A stretch of DNA of 64,000 nt from Aquabacter spiritensis (GCF_004346185.1 NZ_SMAI01000005.1:124001-188000), one strand, 5' to 3'. Shown: positions 10,606-21,725, counted from the stretch's first letter. The notes: generated by a model not told the origin, from the sequence alone. Made by a program: numbers and translations.

Positions 10606-11699
10606 CCGTCCTCCCGGTGCAACAGGACCAAAACCCCCAGGAAAATCCCCGCTACCGCTGGAAACCACGCAGCAGCAATGGGATGGACCACTCCAGCTTC
10701 TCCAAGATCCTCGGCGAGCTTAGTGCCCAGATAAAGCAGAAACCCAGCCACGACGCCACCGAGAATCGTCTGCCCCACGCCCCCGAACCGGAACACCCGA
10801 AGCCCGACGACGGCGGCGATCAGGACCATGGCGACGAGAAGAAAAGGGCGCGCAAGAAGACTCTGGAGCTGGAGCCGGTATCGCGCCGCACCAAAGCCGG
10901 CCTGCTCGGCGCTCCGGATTGCCTCGGGAAGTTGCCAGAAAGACACGGTTTCCGCAGACAGGGCACTCTCCTGGATCTGGTTCGGATCGAGGTTCGTCGC
11001 GATCAGAAATTTGGCGAAGGCCTGCTGATCGAAGCCCGGAATGAGCACCCGGACGTCGTTCAGAGCCCAGTAACCACGTTCGAGGGTTGCAGTCTTCGCC
11101 TCCACGCGCTGGACGACATTTCCCCTGCGGTCGAACTCGAAAACCGTGACGTTGTAAAGCTCCCGCCCGCCCTGCTGCGTCCCCGCCGCCTCGATGATCG
11201 CCTGCCCGTCGACGCTCTGCTGGCGCACCCAGAAGGACCCCTGCCCGGGACCGAGCAGCCCGCCCGCCGGCGAGGCGTTGAAAATGTCGCTTTCCATGCG
11301 ATTGGCGCGTTCCTTGAACTCGGCGGAAACCGGGTTGAAGACGCTGGTGGAGAACACGCCGATGAGAAAGGCGACCGCAATCGCGGGAAAGGTGAACTGC
11401 CAAGCCGAAAGGCCGACCGCGCGCGCGACGACGAGTTCAAGCCGCCGCGACAGCGTCACGAAGGACGCGATCGCGCCGAACAGCACGGCGAACGGCAGGA
11501 GCTGCTCGGTGAAGGCCGGGGCGCGATAGAGCGTCAGCAGCGCCACCATGCCGGTCGTAACCGCGTCGCGGTCCGCCGTGCGGCGCGCCATCTCGAGAAA
11601 GTCCACGAGCATGATGAGCGCGACGCAGGAAAAAAAGATCATCAGCACGGCCGACAAGAAGCGCCGGGCGAAATAAAAGCCGAGGAGTCGTCCGATCAT
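10602..11699 (-). CDS. lptG: LPS export ABC transporter permease LptG
   Basis: Inner-membrane permease that pairs with LptF and the LptB ATPase to extract LPS and push it across the periplasmic bridge. 365 residues with the YjgP/YjgQ layout: three N-terminal membrane segments (including FLSAVLMIFFSCVALIMLVDFLE), a periplasmic beta-jellyroll around residues 130-250, and three C-terminal segments. The REL-type coupling segment reads TLSRRLELVVARAVGLS. It starts three bases after the lptF stop and overlaps lptD by four bases. Being second of the pair and directly before lptD supports lptG rather than lptF. The ATPase gene lptB is not in the window. Confidence 0.93.
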   Translation of the reverse strand: MIGRLLGFYFARRFLSAVLMIFFSCVALIMLVDFLEMARRTADRDAVTTGMVALLTLYRAPAFTEQLLPFAVLFGAIASFVTLSRRLELVVARAVGLSAWQFTFPAIAVAFLIGVFSTSVFNPVSAEFKERANRMESDIFNASPAGGLLGPGQGSFWVRQQSVDGQAIIEAAGTQQGGRELYNVTVFEFDRRGNVVQRVEAKTATLERGYWALNDVRVLIPGFDQQAFAKFLIATNLDPNQIQESALSAETVSFWQLPEAIRSAEQAGFGAARYRLQLQSLLARPFLLVAMVLIAAVVGLRVFRFGGVGQTILGGVVAGFLLYLGTKLAEDLGEAGVVHPIAAAWFPAVAGIFLGVLVLLHREDG

Positions 11700-11702
11700 C
11701 GG

Positions 11703-12863
11703 TCAGTTCGCGGCTGGCCGGGCCATGCGCTGCGACATCCTGTCGGCGAGCCGCGCCAAGGCGGCTGACGGCGCAAAGCTGATCCATCCTTGGAGGACCA
11801 TGGCGCATACGACAATGCAGGCGATGGGGAGAAGATAGGCGAAGGGCACCGCCGCATCCGAGGTTCGCAACAGACCTCCGATGACGAAGGACGCGATCTG
11901 AAGGGCCGCCATGACCGGAATGATCGCGGCAAGGGCAAGCCCCCGGCTCTGGCGTGTCGTTCGCGGCCGCGCGAGCGCCGCGGCAGCGACCGCGAAGAAG
12001 GCAAAGGGATAGAGGCCGGCCGACAGCCGCTTGTGCACCTCCTCGCGGAACCGGCCGGACTGGCCGAGCCGGATATAGAGATCGTCCGGCGGTGGGGTCA
12101 GCACATAATCGAAGGCGCGCTCGCTCGGGCGAAGCTCCGCGCCCTGGAGCCCCGGCGCGAGGCCGGACAGGCCGAACGCATAGCGCTGGAAGTCGACCAC
12201 GGACCCGTAAGAGGCCGCGCCGGGCGTGCGCCGGTGGATCGAGCCGTCCTCAAGCACCAGGAAAAGACCATTCGGCGTTTCGACGATCTGGCCACGATCG
12301 GCGAGATAGGTGGATATTTCCTTTTCCCGGGCATCCTCGATGAAGATGCCGCGCATCACGCCGTTGCTGGCCCGCTCGCGCACATGGAAGACGAGCCCCG
12401 GGGCCAAAGTGACGAAGCGCCCCGGCTGCGCGACGAAGGAGACCACGTCCGCCCGGACCCGCGAGACCTGGTCGCGGAACGCCCGGAGGCTCGCGGGAAC
12501 GAGATCGATCGACAGCGCGGAGCACAGCAGCGAGACCAGAATCGCCAGGAGGGTCAACGCCCGCAGCACCCGCCAATGACTCATGCCGGCCGACGCCATG
12601 ACGACGATTTCGCTGTCGCCGTTGAGCTTGAGCAGCGTGTAGGCGGTGGCGATGAACAGGGCCGCGGGGGCGATCACCAGGACCAGCGTGGGCATGGTGA
12701 GGCTGGTGATGGCGAAGAAGGCGAGGATCGTCTGCCCCTGGTTCGTCACCAGATCGAGCTGGCGCAAAGCCTGGGTGGACCAGATCATGGCCGTGAGGAC
12801 GACGGTCACGCCGAGGAAGGCGACGGCCGCAGTCCAGAAAATGTACCGGTCAAGACGGGACAT
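11703..12863 (-). CDS. lptF: LPS export ABC transporter permease LptF
   Basis: Partner of LptG in the LptB2FG extractor. The ATG at 12863 gives 386 residues beginning MSRLDRYIFWTAAVAFL. The N-terminal membrane helices include LTAMIWSTQALRQLDLVTNQ and MPTLVLVIAPAALFIATAYT. The coupling segment LLKLNGDSEIVVMASAGMS (near residue 80) is the characteristic LptF cytoplasmic helix, with the jellyroll domain in the middle and three more membrane spans near the end. The frame stays open further upstream, but those residues are unlike LptF, and 257 bp separate this gene from mepA. This is the first gene of the LPS-transport set, so a promoter is expected just upstream. Confidence 0.93.
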   Translation of the reverse strand: MSRLDRYIFWTAAVAFLGVTVVLTAMIWSTQALRQLDLVTNQGQTILAFFAITSLTMPTLVLVIAPAALFIATAYTLLKLNGDSEIVVMASAGMSHWRVLRALTLLAILVSLLCSALSIDLVPASLRAFRDQVSRVRADVVSFVAQPGRFVTLAPGLVFHVRERASNGVMRGIFIEDAREKEISTYLADRGQIVETPNGLFLVLEDGSIHRRTPGAASYGSVVDFQRYAFGLSGLAPGLQGAELRPSERAFDYVLTPPPDDLYIRLGQSGRFREEVHKRLSAGLYPFAFFAVAAAALARPRTTRQSRGLALAAIIPVMAALQIASFVIGGLLRTSDAAVPFAYLLPIACIVVCAMVLQGWISFAPSAALARLADRMSQRMARPAAN

Positions 12864-12917
12864 GCACTCGTTTCCGATGCGCGCTCGCCGCCCCGGGCGC
12901 CAGACTGGAACACTTAT

Positions 12918-12946
12918 TGGATACCCGCTGCAGCGCCGAAGGGCAA
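12918..12946 (-). promoter_or_regulatory. Weak candidate promoter for lptF
   Basis: On the minus strand a TTGCCC hexamer (12941-12946), a 17-base spacer and TATCCA (12918-12923) lie about 55 bases upstream of the lptF ATG. They sit in the only sizeable gap (257 bp) in the run from nnrU to the acid phosphatase. The -10 match is poor (3 of 6), so this is a visual suggestion only. The rest of the 257-bp gap shows no gene, hairpin or repeat that I can support. Confidence 0.25.
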
Positions 12947-13120
12947 ACCGTCCACGCAGATCCGGTCCGACACCCCGCTCGTACGCCGCTTTCCCGCTGC
13001 GGCGGACTCGCCGACGAAGCGGACCGAACATCCGTCGAACCGATTCGCCCCCGTGCCGCAGTCCGCGGGAACTGGGAAGCCGCCAGCATTCGAAGGCGCG
13101 GCGGAAGAGTATCCACTGCC

Positions 13121-13999
13121 TCAGCGCGCCTCCAGCACCCCGGTGCAGGCCGGAGGCAGGTCCGCGAGGGTGAGGGGCGGACGCGGCTTGGGGGGTGTTT
13201 TGGGTGGCGGGGGATGGAGCACCTTGTCGGTGAACCACCAGGCGAGATCGGAGCCGCAGCCATCGCCCGCGGGTGGCGGCTCCTGCGGCCGGCAATCCGG
13301 ACTATCCGCCTGGCATTGAAGCCGAACATGCATGTGACTGTCATGGCCCCAATAAGGTCGGACCTTGGCGAGCCAGGGACGTCCGGCGCTGCTGCGACAC
13401 AGCGCACGCTTGATCGCAGCGTTGACAAAAATCCGCTCGACCTCGGGGTCCTCCGCCGCGGCACGGATGACGGCGACATGGGCCGGCGTGAAGGCGGCTG
13501 GATCGACGTCGCGCCGGTCCGGCCGAACCATCATGGCGGCGCCGAGCGTCTCCCGGCTGGCCGGGCTGAGCGATCCCGGGCTCGGGGTCAGCCAGATGTC
13601 GACGTCGAGCCCGATCTGATGGGAGGCATGGCCGGTGCGCATCGGCCCGCCCCGCGGCTGCGACATATCGCCCACCAGGATACCCGACCAGCCCGACGAC
13701 CGGCGGGCGGCCGCCGCGAACCGCTCGATGAAGGCGACAAGCGCCGGATGACCCCAATTGCGGTTGCGCGAAAGGCGCATGGCCTGCCAGAGCGGCCCCG
13801 ACGTCGCGCCCGGGCCGTCGACCGGCAGGGCGACGGCCCCCGCGACGCAGCCTTTGGAATAAAAACCGATGGACCGCGCCGCGAGCGGTGCCGGCGTCGC
13901 GGCCGCGCCGAACAGGTCCTTGGCCGGCATCCCGTTCTGGCCCAACGCGGGTCCGGCGAGCCCGAGCAGAGCGGCCGCGGCGAGGAGCGCACGACGCAT
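13121..13999 (-). CDS. mepA: Penicillin-insensitive murein DD-endopeptidase
   Basis: Zinc metallopeptidase (family M74) that cuts D-Ala-meso-DAP cross-links in peptidoglycan in the periplasm. 292 residues; the signal peptide is [20 protein letters not shown]. The metal-binding motifs are GHASHQIGLDVDIWL (near residue 130) and WGHDSHMHVRLQC (near residue 235), matching the H...D and HxH ligands of MepA. The C-terminus is unusually proline-rich (PPPPKTPPKPRPPL), a probable disordered tail. The start overlaps the der stop (TGATG), suggesting coupled translation. Confidence 0.94.
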   Translation of the reverse strand: MRRALLAAAALLGLAGPALGQNGMPAKDLFGAAATPAPLAARSIGFYSKGCVAGAVALPVDGPGATSGPLWQAMRLSRNRNWGHPALVAFIERFAAAARRSSGWSGILVGDMSQPRGGPMRTGHASHQIGLDVDIWLTPSPGSLSPASRETLGAAMMVRPDRRDVDPAAFTPAHVAVIRAAAEDPEVERIFVNAAIKRALCRSSAGRPWLAKVRPYWGHDSHMHVRLQCQADSPDCRPQEPPPAGDGCGSDLAWWFTDKVLHPPPPKTPPKPRPPLTLADLPPACTGVLEAR

Positions 14000-15366
14000 C
14001 AGCCGTCCTTGCTGCGATCGTAGGGATTGTCCTTCTCGCGGAGCGTGAAGCGGATCGGCACGCCGGGAAGCCCGAAATTGTCGCGCAGGCCGTGCGTCAG
14101 ATACCGAAGGTAGCTCTCGGGAATCGCATCCGCGCGCGAGCAGAAGAGGACGAAGCTCGGCGGCCGCGCCTTCGCCTGGGTCATGTAGCGGATCTTCACC
14201 CGGCGTCCGGAAACCGCCGGCGGGGGATGCGCGTCGGTGGCCTCCTGGAGGAAGCGGTTGAGCGGGTTGGTCGCGATCCGGATGTTCCAGATCCTGTGCG
14301 CCTCGACCACACTCTCCAGCAGCTTGTCGAGCCCGCGGCCCGTAAGCCCGGAGAGATGGACGATCGGCACGCCCTTCACCTGCGGCAGCCAGTGATCCGC
14401 CTCTTCGCGGAGCTTGGTGAGCACGCGCGGATCGGTGACGAGATCGGCTTTGTTGTAGCCGAGCACGATGGCGCGGCCCTCGCGGATGACGAGGTCGGCG
14501 ATGCGCAGATCCTGGTCCTCGAACGGCCGCTCGGAATCCATGAGAACGATGACCACTTCGGCGAATTTCATCGCGCGCAGGCCGTCGGCGGCGGAGAGCT
14601 TTTCGATCTTGTCGTCGATGCGGGCGCGCTTGCGCAGGCCGGCCGTGTCGTAGAATTCGAAGCGACGGCCGCGCCATTCGAGTTCGACCGAGATCGAATC
14701 GCGGGTGATCCCCGCTTCCGGCCCGGTCAGCAGACGGTCCTCGCCGAGAAGGCGGTTGATCAGGGTCGACTTGCCGGCATTCGGCCGGCCGAGCACCGCG
14801 ACCTTGATCGGCCGCGCCGCGTCGACGTCGGCATGGGCCTCCTCCTCCGCCGCGGTGCGGCGCCGCGTCTGCTCCGGCAGTGCGGCGCACAGGGCGTCAT
14901 AGAGGTTGGAGAGGCCCTCGCCATGCTCGGCGGAGACCGGAATCGGCGTGCCCAGGCCGAGCGCATAGGCTTCGATCGCGCCGGCCTCGGCGCTGCGCCC
15001 CTCGCTCTTGTTGGCGATGACGAGGGTCGGCTTGCCGGCGCGGCGCACCAGAGCGGCGAAGGCGTGGTCGGTCGGCGTCAAGCCGGCGCGCGCGTCGATC
15101 ATGAAGAGGATCGCGTCGGCGGCGCCGATCGCCGCCTCGGTCTGGCCGCGCATGCGCCCTTCGAGCGAGGCCGCGTCGGCCTCTTCGAGGCCGGCCGTGT
15201 CGACGAGCCGGAAGGTCAGATCGCCGAGGCGCCCGTCTCCTTCACGCCGGTCGCGCGTCACGCCGGGCCGGTCGTCCACCAGCGCGAGCTTGCGGCCGAC
15301 GAGGCGGTTGAAGAGTGTCGATTTGCCCACATTGGGGCGGCCGACGATGGCGAGGGAAAAGGTCAT
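13999..15366 (-). CDS. der: Ribosome biogenesis GTPase Der (EngA)
   Basis: Essential double GTPase that helps mature the 50S subunit. 455 residues with two tandem G domains: the first P-loop is [13 protein letters not shown] near residue 9 and the second [13 protein letters not shown] near residue 194. Each has a DTAGL switch II motif, and NKxxG/D-type G4 motifs (NKSEG, NKADL) follow. A KH-like C-terminal domain ends the protein ([19 protein letters not shown]). It starts 18 bp after the short lipoprotein and is coupled to mepA. A YfgM-like gene lies upstream, as in the yfgM-bamB-der order of many proteobacteria, but BamB is missing here. Confidence 0.97.
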   Translation of the reverse strand: MTFSLAIVGRPNVGKSTLFNRLVGRKLALVDDRPGVTRDRREGDGRLGDLTFRLVDTAGLEEADAASLEGRMRGQTEAAIGAADAILFMIDARAGLTPTDHAFAALVRRAGKPTLVIANKSEGRSAEAGAIEAYALGLGTPIPVSAEHGEGLSNLYDALCAALPEQTRRRTAAEEEAHADVDAARPIKVAVLGRPNAGKSTLINRLLGEDRLLTGPEAGITRDSISVELEWRGRRFEFYDTAGLRKRARIDDKIEKLSAADGLRAMKFAEVVIVLMDSERPFEDQDLRIADLVIREGRAIVLGYNKADLVTDPRVLTKLREEADHWLPQVKGVPIVHLSGLTGRGLDKLLESVVEAHRIWNIRIATNPLNRFLQEATDAHPPPAVSGRRVKIRYMTQAKARPPSFVLFCSRADAIPESYLRYLTHGLRDNFGLPGVPIRFTLREKDNPYDRSKDG

Positions 15367-15384
15367 TGCGGCTCCGCCCGCCGG

Positions 15385-15657
15385 TCAGCGGCCGGCCGCG
15401 TCCGGAGCGCCGGGCTGGGCGGTGCCGGTCGCGCCGGGCGGCGGCAGGGTGATGTTGGAATTGCTGGGCTGGGCGACCGCGCCGGAATAGCTCACACCCG
15501 GCACGCCCTCGGGAAACACCGCCCGCCGGTCGCCGGGCAGCGGCGTCTCCTTTTCGGCGAACGGGTTGATCTTGTCGAAGGTCTCGCAGCCGGACAGAGC
15601 GGCGGCGAGCGCCAAGGCGAGAAGCAGTCGCGCGGACCGATGCATGGCGAACCTCAT
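15385..15657 (-). CDS. Small lipoprotein at the position usually held by bamB
   Basis: A 90-residue product starting at the ATG at 15657, which overlaps the upstream stop by four bases; an internal ATG at 15645 is also possible. It has a typical lipoprotein signal (LLLALALAAALSGC, lipobox LSGC), so it should be acylated and membrane-anchored. The mature part is short, Pro/Ala/Gly-rich and low in complexity, with a TFDKINPFAEKETPLPGDRR segment just after the lipidated cysteine. That segment recalls the N-terminal leader of BamB lipoproteins, but the beta-propeller that should follow is absent. Function unknown; it may be a BamB remnant or an unrelated lipoprotein. Confidence 0.72.
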   Translation of the reverse strand: MRFAMHRSARLLLALALAAALSGCETFDKINPFAEKETPLPGDRRAVFPEGVPGVSYSGAVAQPSNSNITLPPPGATGTAQPGAPDAAGR

Positions 15658-16340
15658 TGTGTGGCGGCGCCCGGCGCCGGCGCGGCGGCCGGCGGAACGG
15701 CCGCCGCCGTCAGGGTGCGGAGCAATTGCGCCTGATTGCGGATCCCGGGGGGAACCTCGGGGTCGTCGAGAATCCATTGCGCGGTCTTGTTGGCGGCGGC
15801 AAGGTCGCCGGCCTTGAACTGGGCGAGGGCGAGGAGCGCGCGGGCCGAATGGCGCAGCGCCCCATTGCCTTCAGCCAAGGGCTGGATCCTTTGCACGATC
15901 TCGGCGAGCGGCGCGGTATCGACGAGGATCTGCGCCGCGCGGATCTGAGCGACCTCGCGGCCGAGCGCGCCGATCGCGGTGTCCGCCGCCAAGGCGTCGA
16001 AGGCGGCGGCGCTCGCGGCCTTGTCCTGCGCCGCCAGCGCGCCCGCGGCGCGGAACCGTGCGAGCACCCGGTAGCCGGCGGTGCCGTCCTGCGCCAGTGC
16101 CGCGAGCGCGGCCTGGGCTTCGGCGGTCTTGCCTTCGTCCAGCAAGGCGTTGGCGGCCTCGAAGCGGGCCCCGGAGGCCTGCGCCTGCTGCAGGCTCCAA
16201 TAGCGATAGCCGCTCCACGCGCCGGCAGCCGCGACGACCGCGACGGCGAGGAGGATCAGATAGAGGCCGAAGCGGTCCCAGAGGCGGCGAAAGCGGTCGC
16301 GCCGAAGGTCGTCTTCGATTTCGTGAAAGATGTCGGTCAT
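15654..16340 (-). CDS. YfgM-like TPR membrane protein (ancillary SecYEG translocon subunit family)
   Basis: 228 residues with an N-terminal cytoplasmic segment (MTDIFHEIEDDLRRDRFRRL), one membrane span (FGLYLILLAVAVVAAAGAWSGYRYW, residues ~25-49) and an Ala-rich helical-repeat domain in the periplasm. This is the YfgM/TPR_21 layout. In Escherichia coli YfgM links the Sec translocon with periplasmic chaperones; that role is inferred here. The C-terminal ~20 residues are Pro/Ala-rich. The gene overlaps the short lipoprotein gene and heads the der-mepA group, with a 60-bp gap to benE upstream. Confidence 0.85.
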   Translation of the reverse strand: MTDIFHEIEDDLRRDRFRRLWDRFGLYLILLAVAVVAAAGAWSGYRYWSLQQAQASGARFEAANALLDEGKTAEAQAALAALAQDGTAGYRVLARFRAAGALAAQDKAASAAAFDALAADTAIGALGREVAQIRAAQILVDTAPLAEIVQRIQPLAEGNGALRHSARALLALAQFKAGDLAAANKTAQWILDDPEVPPGIRNQAQLLRTLTAAAVPPAAAPAPGAATQ

Positions 16341-16400
16341 GCAGGGTCCGGGACAACGGGCCGCCGGGCGCTGCCACGCACCCGGATGAGGGCGCGTAAC

Positions 16401-17573
16401 CTAGCCATGCGGCTTCATCGTGGCAAATCGCCCCCGCACTTGGTCGAGCGCGAGCACAGCGAGCCCTGCCGCAAGGCCCCAGAACGGCGCGCCGATGCCG
16501 AGGACGGACACGCCGGAAGCCGTGGTCGCGAACGTCGCCACCGCCGCGATGCGGTCCTTTTCCACATGCAGCGCACCGGCCAGCGCGCCGGCGAGCGGCG
16601 CGAGCAGGGCGAGGCCGGCGACGGTCGCGATGAAGGCCGGCGGCAAGGCGGCGAACACCGCGACGAGGCTCGCGCCCAAGGCCGCCAGAGCGACATACCA
16701 GAGCGCATAGACGGGGCCGCAGAGATAGCGTTTCTCCGGGTCCGGATGGGCATCCGGACCGGTGCAGATGGCGGCCGTGATGGCGGCGAGATTGATCCCG
16801 GTCGCGCCGAAGGGCGCGAGAAGCAGCGAGGCCGTCCCGGTCGCCGCGAGCGCGGGCGCGGTCGGCGGCCGGTAGCCCGAGGCCCGCAGCACCGCGAGGC
16901 CCGGCAGGTTCTGCGCCGCCATCGTGACGAGGAACAGCGGCACGCCGAGCCCGAACATCACGGACGCGTCGAAGGTCGGCGCGTTGAGCACGATGCGCGG
17001 CGCCACGAATCGCACGGCGCCGAGATCGGCGAGACCGAGCCCGAAGATCGCGGCGACCCCGGCGACGAGGACGCACAGCACGGCCGCGGTCGGCGACCAG
17101 AGCCGGACCACGAGAAACAGGACCAGCATGGGCAGAACGACGCCCGGAACCAGCACCGCATTCTCTGCCAGCGCCATGACGAAGCGCACCAGAACCCCCG
17201 CCAGCATCGCCGAGGCGACGCTCATCGGCAGCCGCGCGACGAGGTCCGACAGAGGCCGCGCCGCCGCGCAGGCGAGGACGAGGGCGGCTGCGACGAGGAA
17301 GGCGCCGGAGGCGGCCGGCATGCCGATGCCGCCCCCGAAACTCGCGATCAACGCGGCGCCCGGCGTCGACCAGGCGGTGACGATCGGCATGCGGTAGCGC
17401 AGCGACAGGACGGCGCTGGTCGCGGCGACGCCGAGGCACAGGGCAACGACGAGGGAGGAGGATTCGTCCGGCGTCGCGCCGATCGCCGTCGCCGCGGCGA
17501 GAATGAGCGCCAGGGTCCCGCCGAAGCCCACCAGGGCCGCGACCAGGGACGAGACCAGGACCGAGGCCCGCAT
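16401..17573 (-). CDS. benE: BenE-family benzoate/H+ symporter-like transporter
   Basis: Inner-membrane transporter of the BenE family, 390 residues with about twelve hydrophobic spans. Recognisable family segments are TAWSTPGAALIASFGGGIG near residue 60 and FGATGINLAAITAAICTG in the second half. Family members are annotated as benzoate importers, but no benzoate catabolic genes are in this window, so the substrate is open. It starts 3 bp after the beta-lactamase gene, which implies one transcript, and is followed 60 bp later by the yfgM-der group. The ATG at 17573 begins the first hydrophobic helix directly. Confidence 0.85.
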   Translation of the reverse strand: MRASVLVSSLVAALVGFGGTLALILAAATAIGATPDESSSLVVALCLGVAATSAVLSLRYRMPIVTAWSTPGAALIASFGGGIGMPAASGAFLVAAALVLACAAARPLSDLVARLPMSVASAMLAGVLVRFVMALAENAVLVPGVVLPMLVLFLVVRLWSPTAAVLCVLVAGVAAIFGLGLADLGAVRFVAPRIVLNAPTFDASVMFGLGVPLFLVTMAAQNLPGLAVLRASGYRPPTAPALAATGTASLLLAPFGATGINLAAITAAICTGPDAHPDPEKRYLCGPVYALWYVALAALGASLVAVFAALPPAFIATVAGLALLAPLAGALAGALHVEKDRIAAVATFATTASGVSVLGIGAPFWGLAAGLAVLALDQVRGRFATMKPHG

Positions 17574-17576
17574 CGG

Positions 17577-18410
17577 CTATCGGGCCTGCGCGCGCAGCAC
17601 CGCATCCAGCGCCGCGATCGCCTGCCGGCGGGCCCGCGGACCGAGTGGCTCGTCCGAGGCGACGTCGAGCGACATGAAACGCGCGAACACGAACACGTCC
17701 TTGTCTTTCTCGACCCATCCGACGAACCAGCCGAACGGCCGCGTGCGGTCGAGCTTGGCGTCCGCGAGCCGAAGGAAACCGGTGCCGGTCTTGCCGTAGA
17801 GGTCGAAGCCGCCGGGTTGTTCCGGCAGGCGCAACAGGTCGGCGGTGCGGTCGACCGCCTCCGGCTGCACCTTCAGGCCGCCCGTCAGCATGCGGCGAAG
17901 GAAGTCGACCTGTTCGCGCGGCGAGAGCGCCAGCGAGGACGAAAGCCAGGCCTGCGTCAGGCCGTTATCCTGGCCCGGCTCGCCCGAGAGATTCTCGTTG
18001 CCATAGGCGAAGCTCTTCACATAGCCGGCGAACCGCTCCATCCCGAGCTTGCGCGTCAGGACCTGGGAATACCAGACGACGGAATTCTTCATCCAGCTTT
18101 GCGGCGTCTGGGGGCCGGCCCAGAGCGCCCCCAAGGCCCCGCCGGCCGTGTCGAGGCCCGGCTCGGTGGTGAAGACCGGCTCGGTGGCGCTTTTCAGGAT
18201 GCCGCTGTCATAGCCCATCAGAGCGAGCGGGATCTTGAAGGTCGAGGCGGGAGAATGCCGCGACGCGCACAGGCCCTGCTTGGCGATCACCCGCGCGGTC
18301 TTCAATTCGGTGACGAGGAAGCATTCCTCGGCCGCCCGGGCCGGACCCAGCCCCGCACAGCCGAGCGCCGCGAGGGCGGCGCCGGCGATCCACAGCCGCC
18401 GCAAGGTCAC
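17577..18410 (-). CDS. Class D (OXA-type) serine beta-lactamase
   Basis: Periplasmic serine hydrolase expected to open beta-lactam rings. The GTG at 18410 gives 277 residues, the normal class D size, with a signal peptide ([21 protein letters not shown]). All catalytic boxes are visible: the nucleophile and carbamylated lysine in [13 protein letters not shown] (near residue 54), SVV in [13 protein letters not shown] in [10 protein letters not shown] (near residue 135), and the KTG box in YGKTGTGF (near residue 206) followed by FGWFVGW. The GTG overlaps the panB stop (GTGA), so expression is probably tied to panB. Neither a LysR regulator nor mobile-element sequence is next to it. The spectrum of action cannot be read from sequence. 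Confidence 0.92.
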   Translation of the reverse strand: MTLRRLWIAGAALAALGCAGLGPARAAEECFLVTELKTARVIAKQGLCASRHSPASTFKIPLALMGYDSGILKSATEPVFTTEPGLDTAGGALGALWAGPQTPQSWMKNSVVWYSQVLTRKLGMERFAGYVKSFAYGNENLSGEPGQDNGLTQAWLSSSLALSPREQVDFLRRMLTGGLKVQPEAVDRTADLLRLPEQPGGFDLYGKTGTGFLRLADAKLDRTRPFGWFVGWVEKDKDVFVFARFMSLDVASDEPLGPRARRQAIAALDAVLRAQAR

Positions 18411-19237
18411 GACGCCTTCGGCGCGCGCGGCGCATAGGTGTGCTCCGGACCGGGAAAGGTGCGCGCGCGCACCTCCTCGGCATAGCGCGCCACCGCATCC
18501 TCGATTGCCGGCCCAAGCTCGGCGTATTTCTTCACGAATTTCGGCACCCGGGCGCCGAGACCCAGCATGTCCTCGAGCACCAGGATCTGACCGTCGCAGG
18601 CCGGGCTGCCGCCGATGCCGATGGTCGGCGGCGCCACCTCCTCGGTGATGCGGCGCGCGAGCGGCTCGGCGATCGCCTCCAACACGATCGAAAAGGCGCC
18701 GGCCTGGGCGACGGCGCGCGCATCGTCGAGGATTTCGCTCGCCTCGGCATCGTCCCGGCCCCGCGCCTTGAACGATCCCAGCGTATTGATGGCCTGCGGC
18801 GTCAGGCCGACATGGCCCATGACGGGAATGCCGCGATCGACCAGGAACCGCACCGTCTCGGCCATGCGCCGGCCGCCCTCGAGCTTCACGGCGCCCGCGC
18901 CGGTCTCCTTCAGCACGCGGGTCGCGGTGTGGAACGCTTCCACCGGGCTCGCCTCGTAGCTGCCGAACGGCAGATCGACGGTGATCAGGGCGCGGCGCGT
19001 GCCGCGCACCACGGCACGGCCGTGGACGATCATCATCTCGACCGTCACCGGCACCGTGGTCTCGAGGCCGTGCATCACCATGCCGAGGCTGTCGCCGACC
19101 AGGATCACATCCACATGCCGATCGAGCAGCTGCGCGGTATGGGCATGGTAGGAGGTCAGGCTGACGATCGGATCTCCGCCTTTGCGCGCGCGGATCTCGG
19201 GCGCCGTGATACGGCGGACGTCGGCTTGGATCGACAT
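18407..19237 (-). CDS. panB: 3-methyl-2-oxobutanoate hydroxymethyltransferase
   Basis: Transfers a hydroxymethyl group from 5,10-methylenetetrahydrofolate to ketoisovalerate, the first committed step to pantothenate and CoA. 276 residues, TIM-barrel fold. Family motifs include [17 protein letters not shown] near residue 23, the metal-binding [15 protein letters not shown] near residue 43, [12 protein letters not shown], and [14 protein letters not shown]. The general base region is seen in [14 protein letters not shown]. It begins 37 bp after the nnrU stop and its stop overlaps the GTG of the beta-lactamase gene. Confidence 0.97.
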   Translation of the reverse strand: MSIQADVRRITAPEIRARKGGDPIVSLTSYHAHTAQLLDRHVDVILVGDSLGMVMHGLETTVPVTVEMMIVHGRAVVRGTRRALITVDLPFGSYEASPVEAFHTATRVLKETGAGAVKLEGGRRMAETVRFLVDRGIPVMGHVGLTPQAINTLGSFKARGRDDAEASEILDDARAVAQAGAFSIVLEAIAEPLARRITEEVAPPTIGIGGSPACDGQILVLEDMLGLGARVPKFVKKYAELGPAIEDAVARYAEEVRARTFPGPEHTYAPRAPKAS

Positions 19238-19274
19238 GGTGCTTTCCTCGTTTGGTGTTGGCGCCGGGGCGCAC

Positions 19275-19841
19275 TCACATGACCGGGACGCCGATCACGT
19301 AAGGGTGGAACACGAAGGCGAGGACGACATAAAGCAGAAGCCCGCCTCCCACCGCCAGGACGTCCCCGCCATAGCCCCGGGGCGGAGCCGGAGGCGGCAC
19401 GGCACGGCGCTTCATCGAGATGCGGTCGTAGACCGCCCAGGCGAGAACCGCCAGGAACAGCGTCATGGAGGCGGCATCGCCATTGGCGAGAAGGTGCGCC
19501 AATGCCCAGACCTTCACCCCCACCAGCATGGGATGCTTCAGGGTGCTGCGGATATGGCTCGGCACATAGGCCGCCACGATGGCGATGGTGGAGACGAGCA
19601 TCAGCAGCAGGGTGAGGTGCCGCAGACCGAGCGGCGGATACCAGAGCTGCTCGGGACCGGCGGCCCGCCAGAGCGCATAGCCATAGGCCGTGAGCAGCAG
19701 CCCGCTGGTCGCGAGCAGCGCATAGAACCCCTTGTATCCGCTCTCCCCGAGCCGCGCGATGAGAGCCGCGCGCAAGCCGCGCAGGCTCGTCACGACGTGA
19801 ATGCCGAGGAAAACCACAAGGCCGAACAGCATCATGGCCAT
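19275..19841 (-). CDS. NnrU family membrane protein
   Basis: 188-residue integral membrane protein with about five hydrophobic spans. It has conserved NnrU features: [33 protein letters not shown] at the N-terminus (residues ~11-43) and [29 protein letters not shown] in the middle, with histidines at membrane boundaries. NnrU was first linked to nitrite/nitric-oxide reductase gene clusters, but its activity is unknown and no denitrification genes are here. It may act in haem-related or lipid chemistry, as suggested for related isoprenylcysteine-methyltransferase-like proteins. It is the first gene of the minus-strand run leading to panB. Confidence 0.85.
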   Translation of the reverse strand: MAMMLFGLVVFLGIHVVTSLRGLRAALIARLGESGYKGFYALLATSGLLLTAYGYALWRAAGPEQLWYPPLGLRHLTLLLMLVSTIAIVAAYVPSHIRSTLKHPMLVGVKVWALAHLLANGDAASMTLFLAVLAWAVYDRISMKRRAVPPPAPPRGYGGDVLAVGGGLLLYVVLAFVFHPYVIGVPVM

Positions 19842-21673
<1,832 letters not shown>

Positions 21674-21696
21674 AACGGCGCCCGAAACGTCCCGCA

Positions 21697-21725
21697 TTGA
21701 CGTGGCGTCCCGACTGGCGAATTGT
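21697..21725 (+). promoter_or_regulatory. Candidate promoter for the hybrid histidine kinase gene
   Basis: TTGACG (21697-21702), a 17-base spacer and AATTGT (21720-21725) lie about 95 bases upstream of the kinase ATG, in the 147-bp gap after guaB. A GACGTG/CACGTC inverted repeat brackets the same stretch, with the first arm inside the -35 hexamer. The -35 is good; the -10 matches 3 of 6. Visual call only. Confidence 0.35.
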
